NCBI RefSeq assembly: GCF_030316845.1
Contig: NZ_JASZYS010000005.1
Location: forward strand, 1-64,000
Length of the DNA stretch: 64,000 nucleotides
Source: Variovorax davisae
GTDB lineage: Bacteria > Pseudomonadota > Gammaproteobacteria > Burkholderiales > Burkholderiaceae_C
Direction: 5' to 3'
Shown here: one piece after another, positions 34,837-47,407 of the stretch
Position numbering within the stretch: the first letter of the stretch is position 1
Layout of the letters: every line of letters starts with the position of its first letter
Notes under the pieces: generated by a model
Seen by the model: the letters and a program-made list of their open reading frames with translations, nothing else
Databases searched by the model: none
What the model was told of the DNA's origin: nothing
Translations under genes and position numbers: made by a program

Positions 34837-35967
34837 TCACCCCAGCCGCAGCAGCAGCGCCGAGGCTCCGCAGACCAGCAGGAACGGAATGCTGAGGCGA
34901 TGGAATTCGCGCAGCCCGTTCGGCAGCTTCGCCAGCCGCAGCGCGATCAGGTTGGCCAGCGAGCCAAGCACGCAGCCGAAGCCGCCGACGCTCACGCCCG
35001 CGGCCAGCGCCGGCAGGTCGTGCACGAAGGGGTCCAGCACGATGGTGGCCGGCACGTTGCTGATGAACTGCGAGGTGAGGATCGCCGCCAGGTAGGCACG
35101 CCAGCCTTCGCCGATCGGCAGGCCGCCGAGCAGGGTCGCCACCGCGGGCAGTTCGGCCAGCTGCCGCAGGTCCACGAACATCAGCGCGATGATGGCCAGC
35201 AGGGCCCAGTCGACGCCCAGCAGCACCCGCGGGCGCAGCAGCAGGAAGGCGCCGAACACCACCCCGAGGCCGGCCAGCAGCCAGTGCCGGTCGAGCGCGA
35301 CCACGAAGCCGACGAACAGCAGGCCCGACAGAGCCAGCAGGCGCGGCTGCACCGGCGCCGGGTCGCCCGATGGCTTGAGCGTGATGGGTGCCCGCGGCAC
35401 GCCGAACCAGATGGCGGCGAAGAGCCAGAACAGCATCACCGCCACGGTCGGCCCCATCATGGCCACGAAGCCGATGAAGCTCTCGCCCGAGCGATGCCAG
35501 AGGAACAGGTTCTGCGGGTTGCCGATCGGCGTCAGCGCCGAGCCGGCATTGACCGCCAGCGCCTCGATCACCACCAGCCGCGCCAGCGGCAGGTGGGCCT
35601 GGGTCGCCAGCACGCGCGTCAGCGGCACCAGCAGGAACAGGCTGACGTCGTTGGTGACCAGGGCCGACAGCACGGCCGCGCTGGCGGCCAGCAGCAGCAC
35701 CAGGTTGCGCAGGTCGTGCGTGCGTGCCAGCAGCCGTGCCGCGGCCGCCTGCAGCATGCCGCTGCGCTCGACGCCCTGGGTGATGGCCAGCAGCCCGGCC
35801 AGTGCCCCGATGGTCTGCCAGTCGACCAGCCGGAGGTAGTCCATCGGCGCGCGCGGCCGGACCAGGGCGAACAGGATCGCCGCGGCGACCAGCACCCACA
35901 GCAGGCCGTTGCCGCCGCCTTCGTGCGGCGCGCCCTCCGGCGCGGATTCAGCGCGCGACGAGTTCAC
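34837..35967 (-). CDS. SLC13/ArsB-like anion permease
   Basis: The 376-residue protein has about ten membrane segments. TNDVSLFLLVPLT and NAGSALTPIGNPQNLFLW are the paired hairpin motifs of the ion-transporter (CitM/ArsB/SLC13) superfamily, and FISNVPATIVLDPF repeats the second. It likely moves a di- or tricarboxylate or an inorganic anion with Na+ or H+. The start overlaps the end of the ligase gene by 20 bases, so both are probably one transcript. Confidence 0.85.
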   Translation of the reverse strand: MNSSRAESAPEGAPHEGGGNGLLWVLVAAAILFALVRPRAPMDYLRLVDWQTIGALAGLLAITQGVERSGMLQAAAARLLARTHDLRNLVLLLAASAAVLSALVTNDVSLFLLVPLTRVLATQAHLPLARLVVIEALAVNAGSALTPIGNPQNLFLWHRSGESFIGFVAMMGPTVAVMLFWLFAAIWFGVPRAPITLKPSGDPAPVQPRLLALSGLLFVGFVVALDRHWLLAGLGVVFGAFLLLRPRVLLGVDWALLAIIALMFVDLRQLAELPAVATLLGGLPIGEGWRAYLAAILTSQFISNVPATIVLDPFVHDLPALAAGVSVGGFGCVLGSLANLIALRLAKLPNGLREFHRLSIPFLLVCGASALLLRLG

Positions 35968-37492
35968 GCAGTTCGCGCTTGAGCACCTTGCCGATGGCGC
36001 TGCGCGGCAATTCGTCGATGAACTGCAGGCGCGCCAGGCGCTGGGTCTTGCCGAGCTGGTCGTTGGTCCATGCCAGGATCGTCTCGGCGGCGGTGTCGTC
36101 GCCGGCGCGGCGCACCACGAAGGCCACCGGCGTCTCGCCCCATTGCTCCGAGGCGACGCCGACCACCGCCACGTCGGCCACCGACGGATGGGCCCGCACC
36201 ACGGTCTCGAGGTCGCTCGGGTAGATGTTGAAGCCGCCGCTGATGATCATGTCCTTCTTCCGGTCGAACAGCGTCAGGAAGCCGTCGTCGTCGAAGCGGC
36301 CGACGTCGCCGGTGCGGATGAAGCGCTTGCCGCTCGGGTCGAACCATTCGGCCTCGCGCGTCTTGGCCGGCTGGCGGTGGTAGCCGACCATCATGCCGGC
36401 CGAGTGCCCGACCACTTCGCCCGCTTCGCCGCGCGCCACCTCGCGGCCTGCCTCGTCGATCAGCCGGATGTCGCTGCCCTCGGCCGGCTGGCCGACGGTG
36501 TGCAGCTTGTCCGGATGCAGGTGGGCTTCGAGGATGCAGGTGCCGCCGCCCTCGGTCATGCCGTAGAACTCGATCAGGCCGCCGGGCCAGCGCTGGAGCA
36601 CGTCGGCCTTGAGCGCCGCGTTGAAGGGCGCGCTGGTGCTGAACTTGTACTGGAAGCTCGCGAGATCGTGGGCACCGAAATCGGGGCGCGCCATCAGGCG
36701 CTGGTACTGCACCGGCACCAGCATGGTGTGGGTCACGCGCCGGCTTTCGGCGAGCTTCAGGTAGGCGGCCGCATCGAACTTCGGCATCAGCAGCACGCAG
36801 CCGCCGAAGGCCAGGGTCGGGAAGAACACGACCAGCGTGGTGTTGGAGTAGAGCGGGGTCGACAGCAGCGTGACCGTCTCGGGGCGGTACTCGTATCTGG
36901 CGCCGCGCTGCACGTGCGCCCAGCGCATGCCGTGGCCCTGCACGATGCCCTTCGGCTCGCCGGTGGTGCCGGACGAATAGATGATGTTGAAGGGCGAGGC
37001 GCGCTGCAGCTCGACCCGGGCCGGCCGCGTGCCGGCCGGTGCGAGCCAGGCCTCGAAGCCGCCGCCAGCGGCCGAGCCGTCGAGCGCGAGGCGCGGGATG
37101 GCGCCCGGCGCCGCGGGCCCGATCACCTCGGCCGCCGCCTGGTCGACGAACAGGATGCGGGCGCCCGCGTCCTCGATCATGCGCGCCAGGCTGGCGGGTG
37201 TGGAGCCGGGCGCCAGCGGCGCGACCGCGACGCCGGCGCGCAGCGCGCCGAGGAACACCGCGGCGTAGTTCACGCTCGATGCGGCGCAGATCGCGATCGC
37301 ATCGCCGGCCGCCAGGCCGTCGCGCTGCAGGCTGGCCGCGATGCGGTCCATCAAAGTGTCGAGCGCGCCGTAGCTCAGTGCCTGCGTGGCGTCGGCCAGG
37401 GCGGGCCGGTCGGGCGCCTGCTGCGCGTGGATGGCGATCAGGTCGGCGATCAGGCCGAAGTCGCGTTGGATGGCTGCCTCGAAATTGCTCAT
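35948..37492 (-). CDS. Acyl-CoA synthetase / AMP-dependent ligase
   Basis: The 514-residue enzyme has the P-loop IIYSSGTTGEPKGIVQGH, YGMTEGGG, the hinge RTGDVGRFDDDGFLTLFDRK and the catalytic Lys in RSAIGKVLKREL. It should activate a carboxylic acid as acyl-AMP and then CoA thioester. The substrate cannot be read, though the neighbouring permease could import it. GAAGAGA precedes ATG 37492. Confidence 0.9.
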   Translation of the reverse strand: MSNFEAAIQRDFGLIADLIAIHAQQAPDRPALADATQALSYGALDTLMDRIAASLQRDGLAAGDAIAICAASSVNYAAVFLGALRAGVAVAPLAPGSTPASLARMIEDAGARILFVDQAAAEVIGPAAPGAIPRLALDGSAAGGGFEAWLAPAGTRPARVELQRASPFNIIYSSGTTGEPKGIVQGHGMRWAHVQRGARYEYRPETVTLLSTPLYSNTTLVVFFPTLAFGGCVLLMPKFDAAAYLKLAESRRVTHTMLVPVQYQRLMARPDFGAHDLASFQYKFSTSAPFNAALKADVLQRWPGGLIEFYGMTEGGGTCILEAHLHPDKLHTVGQPAEGSDIRLIDEAGREVARGEAGEVVGHSAGMMVGYHRQPAKTREAEWFDPSGKRFIRTGDVGRFDDDGFLTLFDRKKDMIISGGFNIYPSDLETVVRAHPSVADVAVVGVASEQWGETPVAFVVRRAGDDTAAETILAWTNDQLGKTQRLARLQFIDELPRSAIGKVLKRELRELVAR

Positions 37493-37545
37493 GGTCTCTT
37501 CAGCTTCTGGGGGTCGGGCGATGGCCGCGAGGGGCCGCATGAATC

Positions 37546-38559
37546 TTACGCGTCGCGCACGGCCGGGGCCGGGCCGGCGCCAGCCGATCGCCGACCCGAG
37601 CGAAACTGGCTCGGCGCGGCGCCGGCCGCCCTGCGCATGAGCCGGCGCAGGGCTGTCGCGTCCTCGTAGCCCACCTCGGCGGCGATTTGCTCGACCGTCA
37701 TCCGGCTCGACTCGATCAGCATGCGAGCCCGGTTGAGCCGCACGCTCTGCACCAGCGCCAGGGCGCCCTGGCCGGTCGCGGCGCGCACCTGCCTCGCCAG
37801 CGTCCGCTGCGACATGGCGAATCGCTCGGCCAGTGCCGCCACGCTGGGCGGGTGCGGCAGGGCCGACTCGATGCACTGCGTCAGGCGCGCCACCAGCGGG
37901 TTGCCGTTGGACATCATGGAGGGCAGCGCGAACGGCGCCTGCGCCTGGCGCCCGTCGATCAGCAGGACCCGACCGACCGCGTCGGCGAGTTCCGTGCCGA
38001 AGCGCGTGCGCAGCAGGTGGAGCATCAGGTCCGATTGCGCGAAGGCGGCACCGGCGGTCGTCACCGGCCCGTCGGCGCACACCATGCGATCGGCATCGAC
38101 GACGCAGCCCGGTTCGATGCGCCGCAGTTCGGGCGCGAGCCACCACGACGTCGTCACCCGCCGTTGCCGCAGCAGGCCCGCGGCCTGCAGCAGGAAGACC
38201 GCCGAGCAGGATGCGGCGACCGCGCCGCCTCGCCCGCCGTGCCGCCTGACGGCGGCGATCGTGGGCGCGATGTCGGCGCTCGCCAGCCGGCGCGCCAATT
38301 GGGCGGGGTCGTCCACGCCCAGGCCGGGAAGGATCCAGGTCGAGGCATCGGCGCGCGAGCGCCTGGGCAACGCCGCGGTGTCGACCCGCAAGCCGCTGCC
38401 GAGGGCCACGGCGCCGCCGTCCGGCGACATCACGCGCCACGTCGGTCGCGGCGACTTGGCACGCGGCGCCAGCGCGACGGCGGCATTCAGGATGTCGAGC
38501 GTCACCGCCACGCTGCTGCCGTAGGCGCCGGGCAGGACCAGGATCGTGAAGTCGTGCAT
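37546..38559 (-). CDS. GlxA-type transcriptional regulator (DJ-1/PfpI domain plus AraC HTH)
   Basis: The 337-residue protein has a class I glutamine-amidotransferase-like domain (about 1-185) with nucleophile-elbow Cys in AVAASCSAVFLLQAAGLL, followed by an AraC-type double HTH (about 225-320) with VEQIAAEVGYEDATALRRLM. The GlxA group senses small ligands. It is divergent from the tautomerase/hydrolase pair, the likely targets, and 53 bases before the ligase on the same strand. Confidence 0.9.
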   Translation of the reverse strand: MHDFTILVLPGAYGSSVAVTLDILNAAVALAPRAKSPRPTWRVMSPDGGAVALGSGLRVDTAALPRRSRADASTWILPGLGVDDPAQLARRLASADIAPTIAAVRRHGGRGGAVAASCSAVFLLQAAGLLRQRRVTTSWWLAPELRRIEPGCVVDADRMVCADGPVTTAGAAFAQSDLMLHLLRTRFGTELADAVGRVLLIDGRQAQAPFALPSMMSNGNPLVARLTQCIESALPHPPSVAALAERFAMSQRTLARQVRAATGQGALALVQSVRLNRARMLIESSRMTVEQIAAEVGYEDATALRRLMRRAAGAAPSQFRSGRRSAGAGPAPAVRDA

Positions 38560-38653
38560 GGCTGAAAACGCCTGAAATAGGGTTAATTGGACACTGGCAG
38601 TCTAAGACGGCGCAGGTTGCAATGGCGATCCGCAACCCAGAAAAAGGACGCCC

Positions 38654-39124
38654 ATGCCCACGATCCTCGTCGACATCCCCCAAGACGCCTTCCCCGGTGC
38701 CGCCCGCGCTGCGCTGGTTGGCGGCCTCAACGCAGCCGCCGCGGCGGCCGGGCAGATCCCGGCCGTTCCGAGACAACGGTCCTTGTGCTGGGTCCTCGTG
38801 AACGAGGTGGCCGGCGGTGGCTGGACCTGCGGCGGTGTCGACCTGACTTCGCAACTGCTGCCTTGCAGCGCCAGGATCTACTTGCCATCGGGTGTTCTGG
38901 ATGAGACGTCGCGGGCCCGCTACGTGCAATGGGTGCACGCATCGTTCGAACAAGCGCTTCCTGCCGACGACCGGCGGCGCCTCGTCACGTCGGTGCTTCT
39001 GCAGGAGGTGGCCGACGGCCGCTGGGGTGTCGGCGGAGCCATCTGGTCGTTGGCAGACTTTGCCCGGGCGGCCGGCTTCGCCCATCTGCAGCATCTCGTC
39101 GACCATGGTCAGGAGGCCCGATGA
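38654..39124 (+). CDS. Tautomerase-superfamily protein
   Basis: The 156-residue protein begins MPTILVDIPQDAF, with Pro2 that would become the catalytic N-terminal proline after Met removal. Two beta-alpha-beta halves can be seen (VDIPQ... and ARIYLPSGVLDETSRARYV), so it resembles the longer cis-CaaD/MSAD-like trimeric members rather than 62-residue 4-oxalocrotonate tautomerase. The substrate is unknown. It overlaps the hydrolase gene by four bases (ATGA). AAAAGGA lies upstream. Confidence 0.75.
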   Translation: MPTILVDIPQDAFPGAARAALVGGLNAAAAAAGQIPAVPRQRSLCWVLVNEVAGGGWTCGGVDLTSQLLPCSARIYLPSGVLDETSRARYVQWVHASFEQALPADDRRRLVTSVLLQEVADGRWGVGGAIWSLADFARAAGFAHLQHLVDHGQEAR

Positions 39125-39951
39125 AAGCGGACCGCAACCCGAACCTGCCCGACCCGCTGGACGACTTCGATCCGCGCGAGATCACGCTGGAGGGCGTCGC
39201 CAGGGTGGTGCACGTGGCCGGCACCGGCCCGGCCGTGATCGTCATGGCCGAGATGCCGGGCATCAGTCCGCATGTCGCGCGCTTCGCCCGCTGGGTCCGC
39301 GACGCGGGGTTCACCGTCTACATGCCCTCGCTGTTCGGCCGCGACGGGGCGGTGCCGGAGGTCGAGGAGGGCACGGCCACCGTCCGTCGAGCCTGCGTCA
39401 GCGCCGAGTTCCGGGCCTTCGCGGCCGACCGGGCCAGCCCCGTGACGCAGTGGCTGCGCGCCCTCGCGCGCCTGGCCCATCGGCAGTGCGGCGGCCCGGG
39501 CGTCGGCGCGATCGGGATGTGCTTCACGGGGAACTTCGCGCTGACGATGGCGCTGGAGGCGGCGGTGCTCGCGCCGGTCCTGTGCCAGCCGTCGCTGCCG
39601 CTGGACCAGCCGGCGGCCCTCGAAAGCCCGCCGGACGAACTCGCGGCGGTTCGGCAGCGCCTGGAGCGTGACCAGCTGACCGTCATGGCCTATCGCTTCG
39701 CAGGCGACCGGTTCTGCACCGCCCAGCGCTTCGCCGCCTATGCCGATGCCCTGGGGGAGCGCTTCGTGGCCCGCGTGCTGCCCGACAGCGCGGCCAATCG
39801 CCACGCGCTGCCGCCCTTCTTCGCCCAGGTGGTCGCCAGCCCGCACAGCGTCGTGACCGCCCACCTGATCGACGAAGCGGGGCAGCCCACCATCGCCGCG
39901 CGCGACGAGATCCTGGCGTTCCTCGCGCTGCGGCTGGGCGAAGGAGCCTAG
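39121..39951 (+). CDS. Dienelactone-hydrolase-family protein
   Basis: The 276-residue alpha/beta hydrolase has the nucleophile elbow [13 protein letters not shown] with Cys in place of Ser, as in dienelactone hydrolases, and an early oxyanion segment [17 protein letters not shown] late His (about residue 239-250, [12 protein letters not shown]) may complete the triad. It is coupled to the tautomerase, so the pair may process a lactone or ketone ring-cleavage product. It overlaps the convergent lipA by four bases. Confidence 0.87.
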   Translation: MKADRNPNLPDPLDDFDPREITLEGVARVVHVAGTGPAVIVMAEMPGISPHVARFARWVRDAGFTVYMPSLFGRDGAVPEVEEGTATVRRACVSAEFRAFAADRASPVTQWLRALARLAHRQCGGPGVGAIGMCFTGNFALTMALEAAVLAPVLCQPSLPLDQPAALESPPDELAAVRQRLERDQLTVMAYRFAGDRFCTAQRFAAYADALGERFVARVLPDSAANRHALPPFFAQVVASPHSVVTAHLIDEAGQPTIAARDEILAFLALRLGEGA

Positions 39952-40928
39952 ACGCCGGCCGCGTGGGCCTGCTGGTCGGCGTGGTAGCTCGAGCGCACCA
40001 TCGCACCCACCGCCGCGTGGCTGAAGCCCATCTTGTAGGCCTCTTCCTCGAACATCTTGAAGGTGTCGGGATGCACGTAGCGGCGCACCGGCAGGTGGCT
40101 GTTGCTGGGCGACAGGTACTGGCCGATGGTCAGCATGTCGATGTCGTGGGCGCGCATGTCGCGCATCACCTGCAGGATCTCTTCGTCGGTCTCGCCGAGG
40201 CCGACCATGATGCCGCTCTTGGTCGGCACCGCGGGGTGCAGCGCCTTGAACTTCTTCAGCAGGTTGAGGCTGAACTGGTAGTCGCTGCCCGGGCGCGCTT
40301 CCTTGTACAGGCGCGGCGCGGTCTCGAGGTTGTGGTTCATCACGTCCGGCGGCGCGGCCTTGAGGATCTCGAGCGCGCGGTCGTCGCGGCCGCGGAAGTC
40401 GGGCACCAGGATCTCGATCTGCGTCAGCGGCGAGAGCTCGCGGATATTCCGGATGCAGTCGACGAAATGCTGGCTGCCGCCATCGCGCAGGTCGTCGCGG
40501 TCGACGCTGGTGATCACCACGTACTTCAGGCGCAGTTTGGCGATGGTCCTGGCGAGGTTGAGCGGCTCGTCCTTGTCGAGCGGGTCGGGCCGGCCGTGGC
40601 CGACATCGCAGAACGGGCAGCGCCGGGTGCACTTGTCGCCCATGATCATGAAGGTGGCGGTGCCGTTGCCGAAGCACTCGCCGATGTTCGGGCAGGAGGC
40701 TTCCTCGCACACCGTGTGCAGGTTGCTCTCGCGCAGGATCTGCTTGATCTCGTAGAAGCGGGTGGTCGGCGAGCCGGCCTTGACGCGGATCCACTCGGGC
40801 TTCTTGAGCACCTCGCCCTGCACCACCTTGACCGGGATGCGCGACAGCTTGGCCGCGGCCTTCTGCTTGGCGAGCGGGTTGTAGTTTTCGGGGCCTTGTG
40901 CGTCGCGGACGACTTCGACGGTGCTCAT
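39948..40928 (-). CDS. lipA: Lipoyl synthase
   Basis: The 326-residue radical SAM enzyme has the auxiliary-cluster cysteines [13 protein letters not shown] and the radical SAM motif CTRRCPFC. It inserts two sulfurs into protein-bound octanoyl groups. The RSSYHA end ([17 protein letters not shown]) holds the conserved serine that ligates the auxiliary cluster. It lies 21 bases behind lipB in the operon dat-DUF493-lipB-lipA. Confidence 0.97.
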   Translation of the reverse strand: MSTVEVVRDAQGPENYNPLAKQKAAAKLSRIPVKVVQGEVLKKPEWIRVKAGSPTTRFYEIKQILRESNLHTVCEEASCPNIGECFGNGTATFMIMGDKCTRRCPFCDVGHGRPDPLDKDEPLNLARTIAKLRLKYVVITSVDRDDLRDGGSQHFVDCIRNIRELSPLTQIEILVPDFRGRDDRALEILKAAPPDVMNHNLETAPRLYKEARPGSDYQFSLNLLKKFKALHPAVPTKSGIMVGLGETDEEILQVMRDMRAHDIDMLTIGQYLSPSNSHLPVRRYVHPDTFKMFEEEAYKMGFSHAAVGAMVRSSYHADQQAHAAGV

Positions 40929-40949
40929 GGCAACTCTCTTTGACGGGGC

Positions 40950-41630
40950 TCAGGGCGCCAGGTACGCGGCCAGCTTGCGGCCCAGCACCTGCGCGGCTTC
41001 GTCCCAGGTTGTTCGAACGCCGATTGTAGAAAGATCGACGGTTTCAAGCCCTGCGTAGCCGCAAGGGTTGATCCGGGTGAAGGGTTCCAGGTCCATCGCC
41101 ACGTTGAGCGCCACCCCGTGGTAGGTGCAGTGGCGGCTGACCTTGATGCCCAGCGCGGCGATCTTGCCGAGCCCGCGGAACGGGTCGGCCGGGTGCATCG
41201 GCCCGGTCAGCGCGGCATGAGAGAACGGGTCGTCCAGCCGCACGTAGATGCCGGGCGCACCGGCCACGCGGTGCCCCGTGACCTCGAATTGGGCCAGCGT
41301 GCGGATCACGGCCTCTTCGATCCGGTAGACGTATTCCTTCACGTAGTAGCCGGCCCGCTTGAGGTCGATCAGCGGGTAGGCCACCACCTGGCCGGGGCCG
41401 TGGTAGGTCACCTGGCCGCCGCGATCGGTCTGCACCACGGGAATCGGGCCCGGGTTCAGCACATGGTCGGCCTTGCCGGCCAGGCCTTGGGTGTAGACCG
41501 GCCCATGCTCGCAGAGCCACAGCTGGTCGGGGCTGTCGGGGCTGCGCGCCTGCGTCGCCTGCTGCATGGCGGCGTAGGTCGGGGCGTAGTCGACGCGGCC
41601 GAGCAGCGTCGGCGCGAGCGCTGGGGTCAG
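40950..41630 (-). CDS. lipB: Octanoyl-[ACP]-protein N-octanoyltransferase, start codon non-standard
   Basis: LipB moves octanoate from ACP to lipoyl domains. The protein has [17 protein letters not shown], catalytic Cys in [14 protein letters not shown] and Lys in [16 protein letters not shown]. The first ATG (41567) would give 205 residues but cut off the conserved N-terminal strand. The in-frame codons 41570-41606 encode [13 protein letters not shown], which fits the family start. No ATG, GTG or TTG exists upstream in frame; CTG at 41630 overlaps the DUF493 stop as CTGA. I take that as the start (226 residues), by inference. Confidence 0.9.
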   Translation of the reverse strand: MTPALAPTLLGRVDYAPTYAAMQQATQARSPDSPDQLWLCEHGPVYTQGLAGKADHVLNPGPIPVVQTDRGGQVTYHGPGQVVAYPLIDLKRAGYYVKEYVYRIEEAVIRTLAQFEVTGHRVAGAPGIYVRLDDPFSHAALTGPMHPADPFRGLGKIAALGIKVSRHCTYHGVALNVAMDLEPFTRINPCGYAGLETVDLSTIGVRTTWDEAAQVLGRKLAAYLAP

Positions 41631-41920
41631 AGCACCACCTTGACCATCGGATGGCTCGACAGCGCGCGATAGAGGTCGTCGAGCTGCTCGCGGCTGGTGG
41701 CGGTCACGGTGATGGTCACGCCGAGGTAGTTGCCGGCCTTGCTGTTGCGCAGCTCGACGGTGGTGGCGTCGAACGCCGGATCGAACTGCTCGGCGATCTG
41801 CGTCACGGCATGCACGAAGCCATCGGCCTTCGCGCCCATCACCTTGATCGGGAACTTGGAGGGGTACTCGATCAGCGATTCCTTGCGGGCGTCGATCGGG
41901 GTGTCGGGGGCTTGGGTCAT
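41627..41920 (-). CDS. DUF493 (YbeD-like) protein
   Basis: The 97-residue protein has the family core [33 protein letters not shown] and SHPMVKVVL. YbeD-type proteins are ACT-like folds found next to lipB; their function is unproven. AAGGAG precedes ATG 41920. It overlaps dat at the 5' end (ATGA) and lipB at the 3' end. Confidence 0.92.
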   Translation of the reverse strand: MTQAPDTPIDARKESLIEYPSKFPIKVMGAKADGFVHAVTQIAEQFDPAFDATTVELRNSKAGNYLGVTITVTATSREQLDDLYRALSSHPMVKVVL

Positions 41921-42831
41921 GCGGGTACTCCTTGAAGTCCTTGTCGTTGCGTGCTGCGGGCCTTGGCCTGCTGGTAGCCGGCGTAGAGCGCCTGGTAGAT
42001 CGGGCCGGGTCGGCCGGCGCCGATGGTTTGTCCGTCGAGCGTCACCACCGGCAGGACCTCCTTGCTGGCGGAAGACAGCAGCAGCTCGTCGGCGCCGAAC
42101 ACCTCCTCGCGCGCGACGCGGCGCAGCGTGAACGGGATGCCGGCGTCGGCGCAGATCTGCTCGATCAGGCCGTAGCGGATGCCGGCCAGCACCAGCTGGT
42201 CCTTGGGCGGTCCGCTGACGATGCCGTCCTTCACCACCCAGACGTTGCTGGAGGAGGCCTCGCTGAGCCCCTCGTCGCGGAACATGATCGTTTCGGCGGC
42301 GCCGGCCTCGACGCTGATCTGCCGCGCCAGCACCGCGCCGAGCAGGCTGGTGGCCTTGATGTGGGCCTTCTGCCAGCGGAAGTCGGGCGCGCTCACGCAG
42401 GCCACGCCCTGGGCGCGCACCGCGTCGGCGACCGGTTTCATGGGGTTCACCATCACGAAGACGGTGGGCGTCAGGCCCTGCGGCATCGCGTGGTCGCGCG
42501 GCGCCACGCCGCGCGTCACCTGGATGTAGATGCCCTGCATGGCGGCGCGCTGGGCCGGCGGCGCGGCCTCGACCAGCCGCATCGCGATGTCGCGCCATTG
42601 CGCGGGCGTCAACGGGTTGCGGATCTGCAGCTCGGCCAGCGAACGCTCGAGCCGCGCCATGTGCAGCTCGAAGCAGAAGGGCTGGCCGTCGTAGGTCGGC
42701 ACCACCTCGTAGACGCCATCGCCGAAAATGAAGCCGCGGTCGAGCACGCTGATCTTGGCGTCGCGCAGCGGCGTGTAGCTGCCGTCGAGGTAGCAGAGGT
42801 TGTCGGGGAGGGCGTGGGCGATCGGGTGCAT
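41917..42831 (-). CDS. dat: D-amino acid aminotransferase (class IV PLP)
   Basis: The 304-residue enzyme has the class IV pattern [19 protein letters not shown], catalytic PLP-Lys159 ([12 protein letters not shown]) and [11 protein letters not shown] phosphate-binding loop. It interconverts D-alanine and D-glutamate or similar. Branched-chain or ADC-lyase relatives are alternatives, but [10 protein letters not shown] favours Dat. No Shine-Dalgarno precedes ATG 42831; a CATAAT hexamer lies only five bases upstream, which suggests a leaderless start. Confidence 0.87.
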   Translation of the reverse strand: MHPIAHALPDNLCYLDGSYTPLRDAKISVLDRGFIFGDGVYEVVPTYDGQPFCFELHMARLERSLAELQIRNPLTPAQWRDIAMRLVEAAPPAQRAAMQGIYIQVTRGVAPRDHAMPQGLTPTVFVMVNPMKPVADAVRAQGVACVSAPDFRWQKAHIKATSLLGAVLARQISVEAGAAETIMFRDEGLSEASSSNVWVVKDGIVSGPPKDQLVLAGIRYGLIEQICADAGIPFTLRRVAREEVFGADELLLSSASKEVLPVVTLDGQTIGAGRPGPIYQALYAGYQQAKARSTQRQGLQGVPA

Positions 42832-42951
42832 GGAGAATTATGGTGGGGGCGCGCAGCGCTTTCCCAAGCGGTATCGGAGCGCCCCGGCGCCGGACCAGGG
42901 AACTTTTCCTCCACGACCGTGTGGGCTGGCGGAACGCCATGGGTTTTTACT

Positions 42952-42957
42952 TATAAT
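42952..42957 (+). promoter_or_regulatory. -10 box of the atp operon promoter
   Basis: A perfect TATAAT (42952-42957) preceded by TTTTTACT lies 48 bases before atpI. No convincing -35 box is visible at 16-18 bases, so an extended or activator-dependent promoter is possible. Confidence 0.6.
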
Positions 42958-43004
42958 CAATGGCTTTGTAGAAATTCTGGGTCGTCATCCGGGCTTCATT
43001 CGAA

Positions 43005-43493
43005 ATGAAAACAATCGCCCGCAACGCATCGAAAGAGGTCCCTGAGGACATCGACGGCCCGGAAGACGAGTTCAAGCCGCTGACCGCCGAAGAGGCCCAG
43101 CGGCTGCGCGACCGGAAGCCGCTGATCTCGCCCTGGCGGGTGATCGCGATTCAGGTCGTTGGGGGGCTGCTGGCAGCATTGGCTGCCTGGGGTCTGACAG
43201 GGAGGCAAAATCTGGGGTGGTCCGCCGGATACGGCGCGCTGGCGGTGGTCATTCCGGCGGCGGTGTTCGCACGGGGGCTCACCGGACGTTTTGCATCCCT
43301 GAATCCGGGTACTGCGGTGTTCGGGTTCTTCTTGTGGGAAATGGTCAAGATGGCCTTGACGGTGGCGATGCTGATCGCCGCGCCAAGGCTGATTACGGCG
43401 CTGAGCTGGCCGGCGATGCTGGTGGGCTTGGTGGTGACAATGAAGGCGGCTTGGGTGGCGGTGATGCTGGCCCCCAGGCGCCTGAAACTTTGA
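43005..43493 (+). CDS. atpI: ATP synthase protein I
   Basis: The 162-residue protein has a charged, cytoplasmic N-terminus (1-44) and four hydrophobic segments. AtpI assists c-ring assembly and is often first in atp operons. The extended N-terminus (EVPEDIDGPEDEFKPLTAEE) is acidic. No Shine-Dalgarno is obvious before ATG 43005. The order that follows is the standard BEFHAGDC. Confidence 0.85.
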   Translation: MKTIARNASKEVPEDIDGPEDEFKPLTAEEAQRLRDRKPLISPWRVIAIQVVGGLLAALAAWGLTGRQNLGWSAGYGALAVVIPAAVFARGLTGRFASLNPGTAVFGFFLWEMVKMALTVAMLIAAPRLITALSWPAMLVGLVVTMKAAWVAVMLAPRRLKL

Positions 43494-43505
43494 GACGAGT
43501 AACGG

Positions 43506-44700
<1,195 letters not shown>

Positions 44701-44780
44701 TCGGGTCCAGGCTTTCTCGTCGAACCCATGTCGTTCCGCGCTGAATGGCCTCGGATTCATTCCCAAAGAGAGGGTGAAAA

Positions 44781-45251
44781 GTGAGCATTACCGGTACCCT
44801 GATCGTCCAGATGATCGTGTTCCTGATCCTTGTCGGGTTCACGATGAAATACGTGTGGCCGCCGATCGCCAAGGCGTTGGACGAACGTGCCCAGAAGATC
44901 GCCGAAGGCCTCGCAGCCGCCGACCGCGCCAAGAGCGAACTGTCCGCCGCCAACAAGCGCGTGGAAGTCGAGCTCGGCCAGGCGCGCAACGAGTCCGCCC
45001 AGCGTCTTGCAGATGCCGAACGTCGTGCGCAGGCCATCGTTGAAGAGGCCAAGGGCCGCGCCACGGAAGAGGGCAACAAGATCGTTGCGGCCGCCCGCGC
45101 CGAAGCCGAACAGCAGGCCGTGAAGGCCCGCGAGGCCCTGCGCGAGCAAGTCGCCGCGCTGGCCGTCAAGGGCGCCGAGCAGATCCTGCGCAAGGAAGTG
45201 AATCCGGCCGTCCACGCCGATTTGCTGGCCCGCCTGCAGACCGAACTCTGA
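44781..45251 (+). CDS. atpF: F-type ATP synthase subunit b
   Basis: The 156-residue subunit has one N-terminal membrane helix (about 5-25) and a long charged coiled coil ([20 protein letters not shown]), ending LLARLQTEL. It starts with GTG 44781 behind AGAGGG (44768-44773). It forms the peripheral stalk with subunit delta. Confidence 0.96.
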   Translation: MSITGTLIVQMIVFLILVGFTMKYVWPPIAKALDERAQKIAEGLAAADRAKSELSAANKRVEVELGQARNESAQRLADAERRAQAIVEEAKGRATEEGNKIVAAARAEAEQQAVKAREALREQVAALAVKGAEQILRKEVNPAVHADLLARLQTEL

Positions 45252-45258
45252 TCACGCC

Positions 45259-45792
45259 ATGGCCGAACTCGCCACCATCGCACGTCCCTACGCCGAAGCG
45301 CTGTTCAAGGCGTCGTCGTCCGACCTCGCCGGAACCGGTGCCTGGCTCGACAACGTCGCCGCCATCGCCGGCAGTCCCGAGCTGCTGCAGTTCGCGGACA
45401 ACCCCAAGGCCACGCCCGAGCAGGTGCTCGGGGTTGTCGCTGCCGCGCACGGTTCGCCGCTGCCGCCGCACGCGAACAACTTTCTGATGGCGCTGCTCGA
45501 GAACGGCCGCTTCACCGCGCTGCCCGAGATCGCCAGGCAGTTCCGCGTGCTGGCCAGCGCGCAGAGCGGCACGTCGGACGCCGTGGTGTACAGCGCCTTC
45601 CCGATCGACGGTGCCGCCCTGGGCAACATTTCCGCCGCGCTCGAAAAGCGTTTCGGCCGCAAGCTGCAGTTCACGGTCCAGCAGGACCCGTCGCTGATCG
45701 GCGGCATTCGTGTGGTGGTCGGTGACGAAGTGCTCGACACCTCCGTCAAAGCGCGCCTTGAACAAATGAAAGTTGCGCTGGCAGCCGCCTGA
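45259..45792 (+). CDS. atpH: F-type ATP synthase subunit delta
   Basis: The 177-residue protein begins [16 protein letters not shown] and has the family end [20 protein letters not shown]. It links the peripheral stalk to the alpha-subunit crown. ATG 45259 is eight bases after atpF. Confidence 0.97.
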   Translation: MAELATIARPYAEALFKASSSDLAGTGAWLDNVAAIAGSPELLQFADNPKATPEQVLGVVAAAHGSPLPPHANNFLMALLENGRFTALPEIARQFRVLASAQSGTSDAVVYSAFPIDGAALGNISAALEKRFGRKLQFTVQQDPSLIGGIRVVVGDEVLDTSVKARLEQMKVALAAA

Positions 45793-45829
45793 GGCCGCCA
45801 GCCCCTTACAAAGAAAGAAGGAAAGAGTC

Positions 45830-47383
<1,554 letters not shown>

Positions 47384-47407
47384 TCGACGACCAAGGAAGG
47401 AACGCTC

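Noticed and set aside
40950-41630. A frameshift in lipB as the reason for the missing start
   Set aside because: The reading frame is intact from 41630 to the stop and the conserved residues are all in one frame; an alternative start explains the data better.
41627-42940. A long minus-strand frame that could be read as one fused aminotransferase-DUF493 protein
   Set aside because: The aminotransferase is in another frame and ends at 41917; DUF493 has its own ribosome site and ATG at 41920. The upstream part of this frame is shadow sequence.
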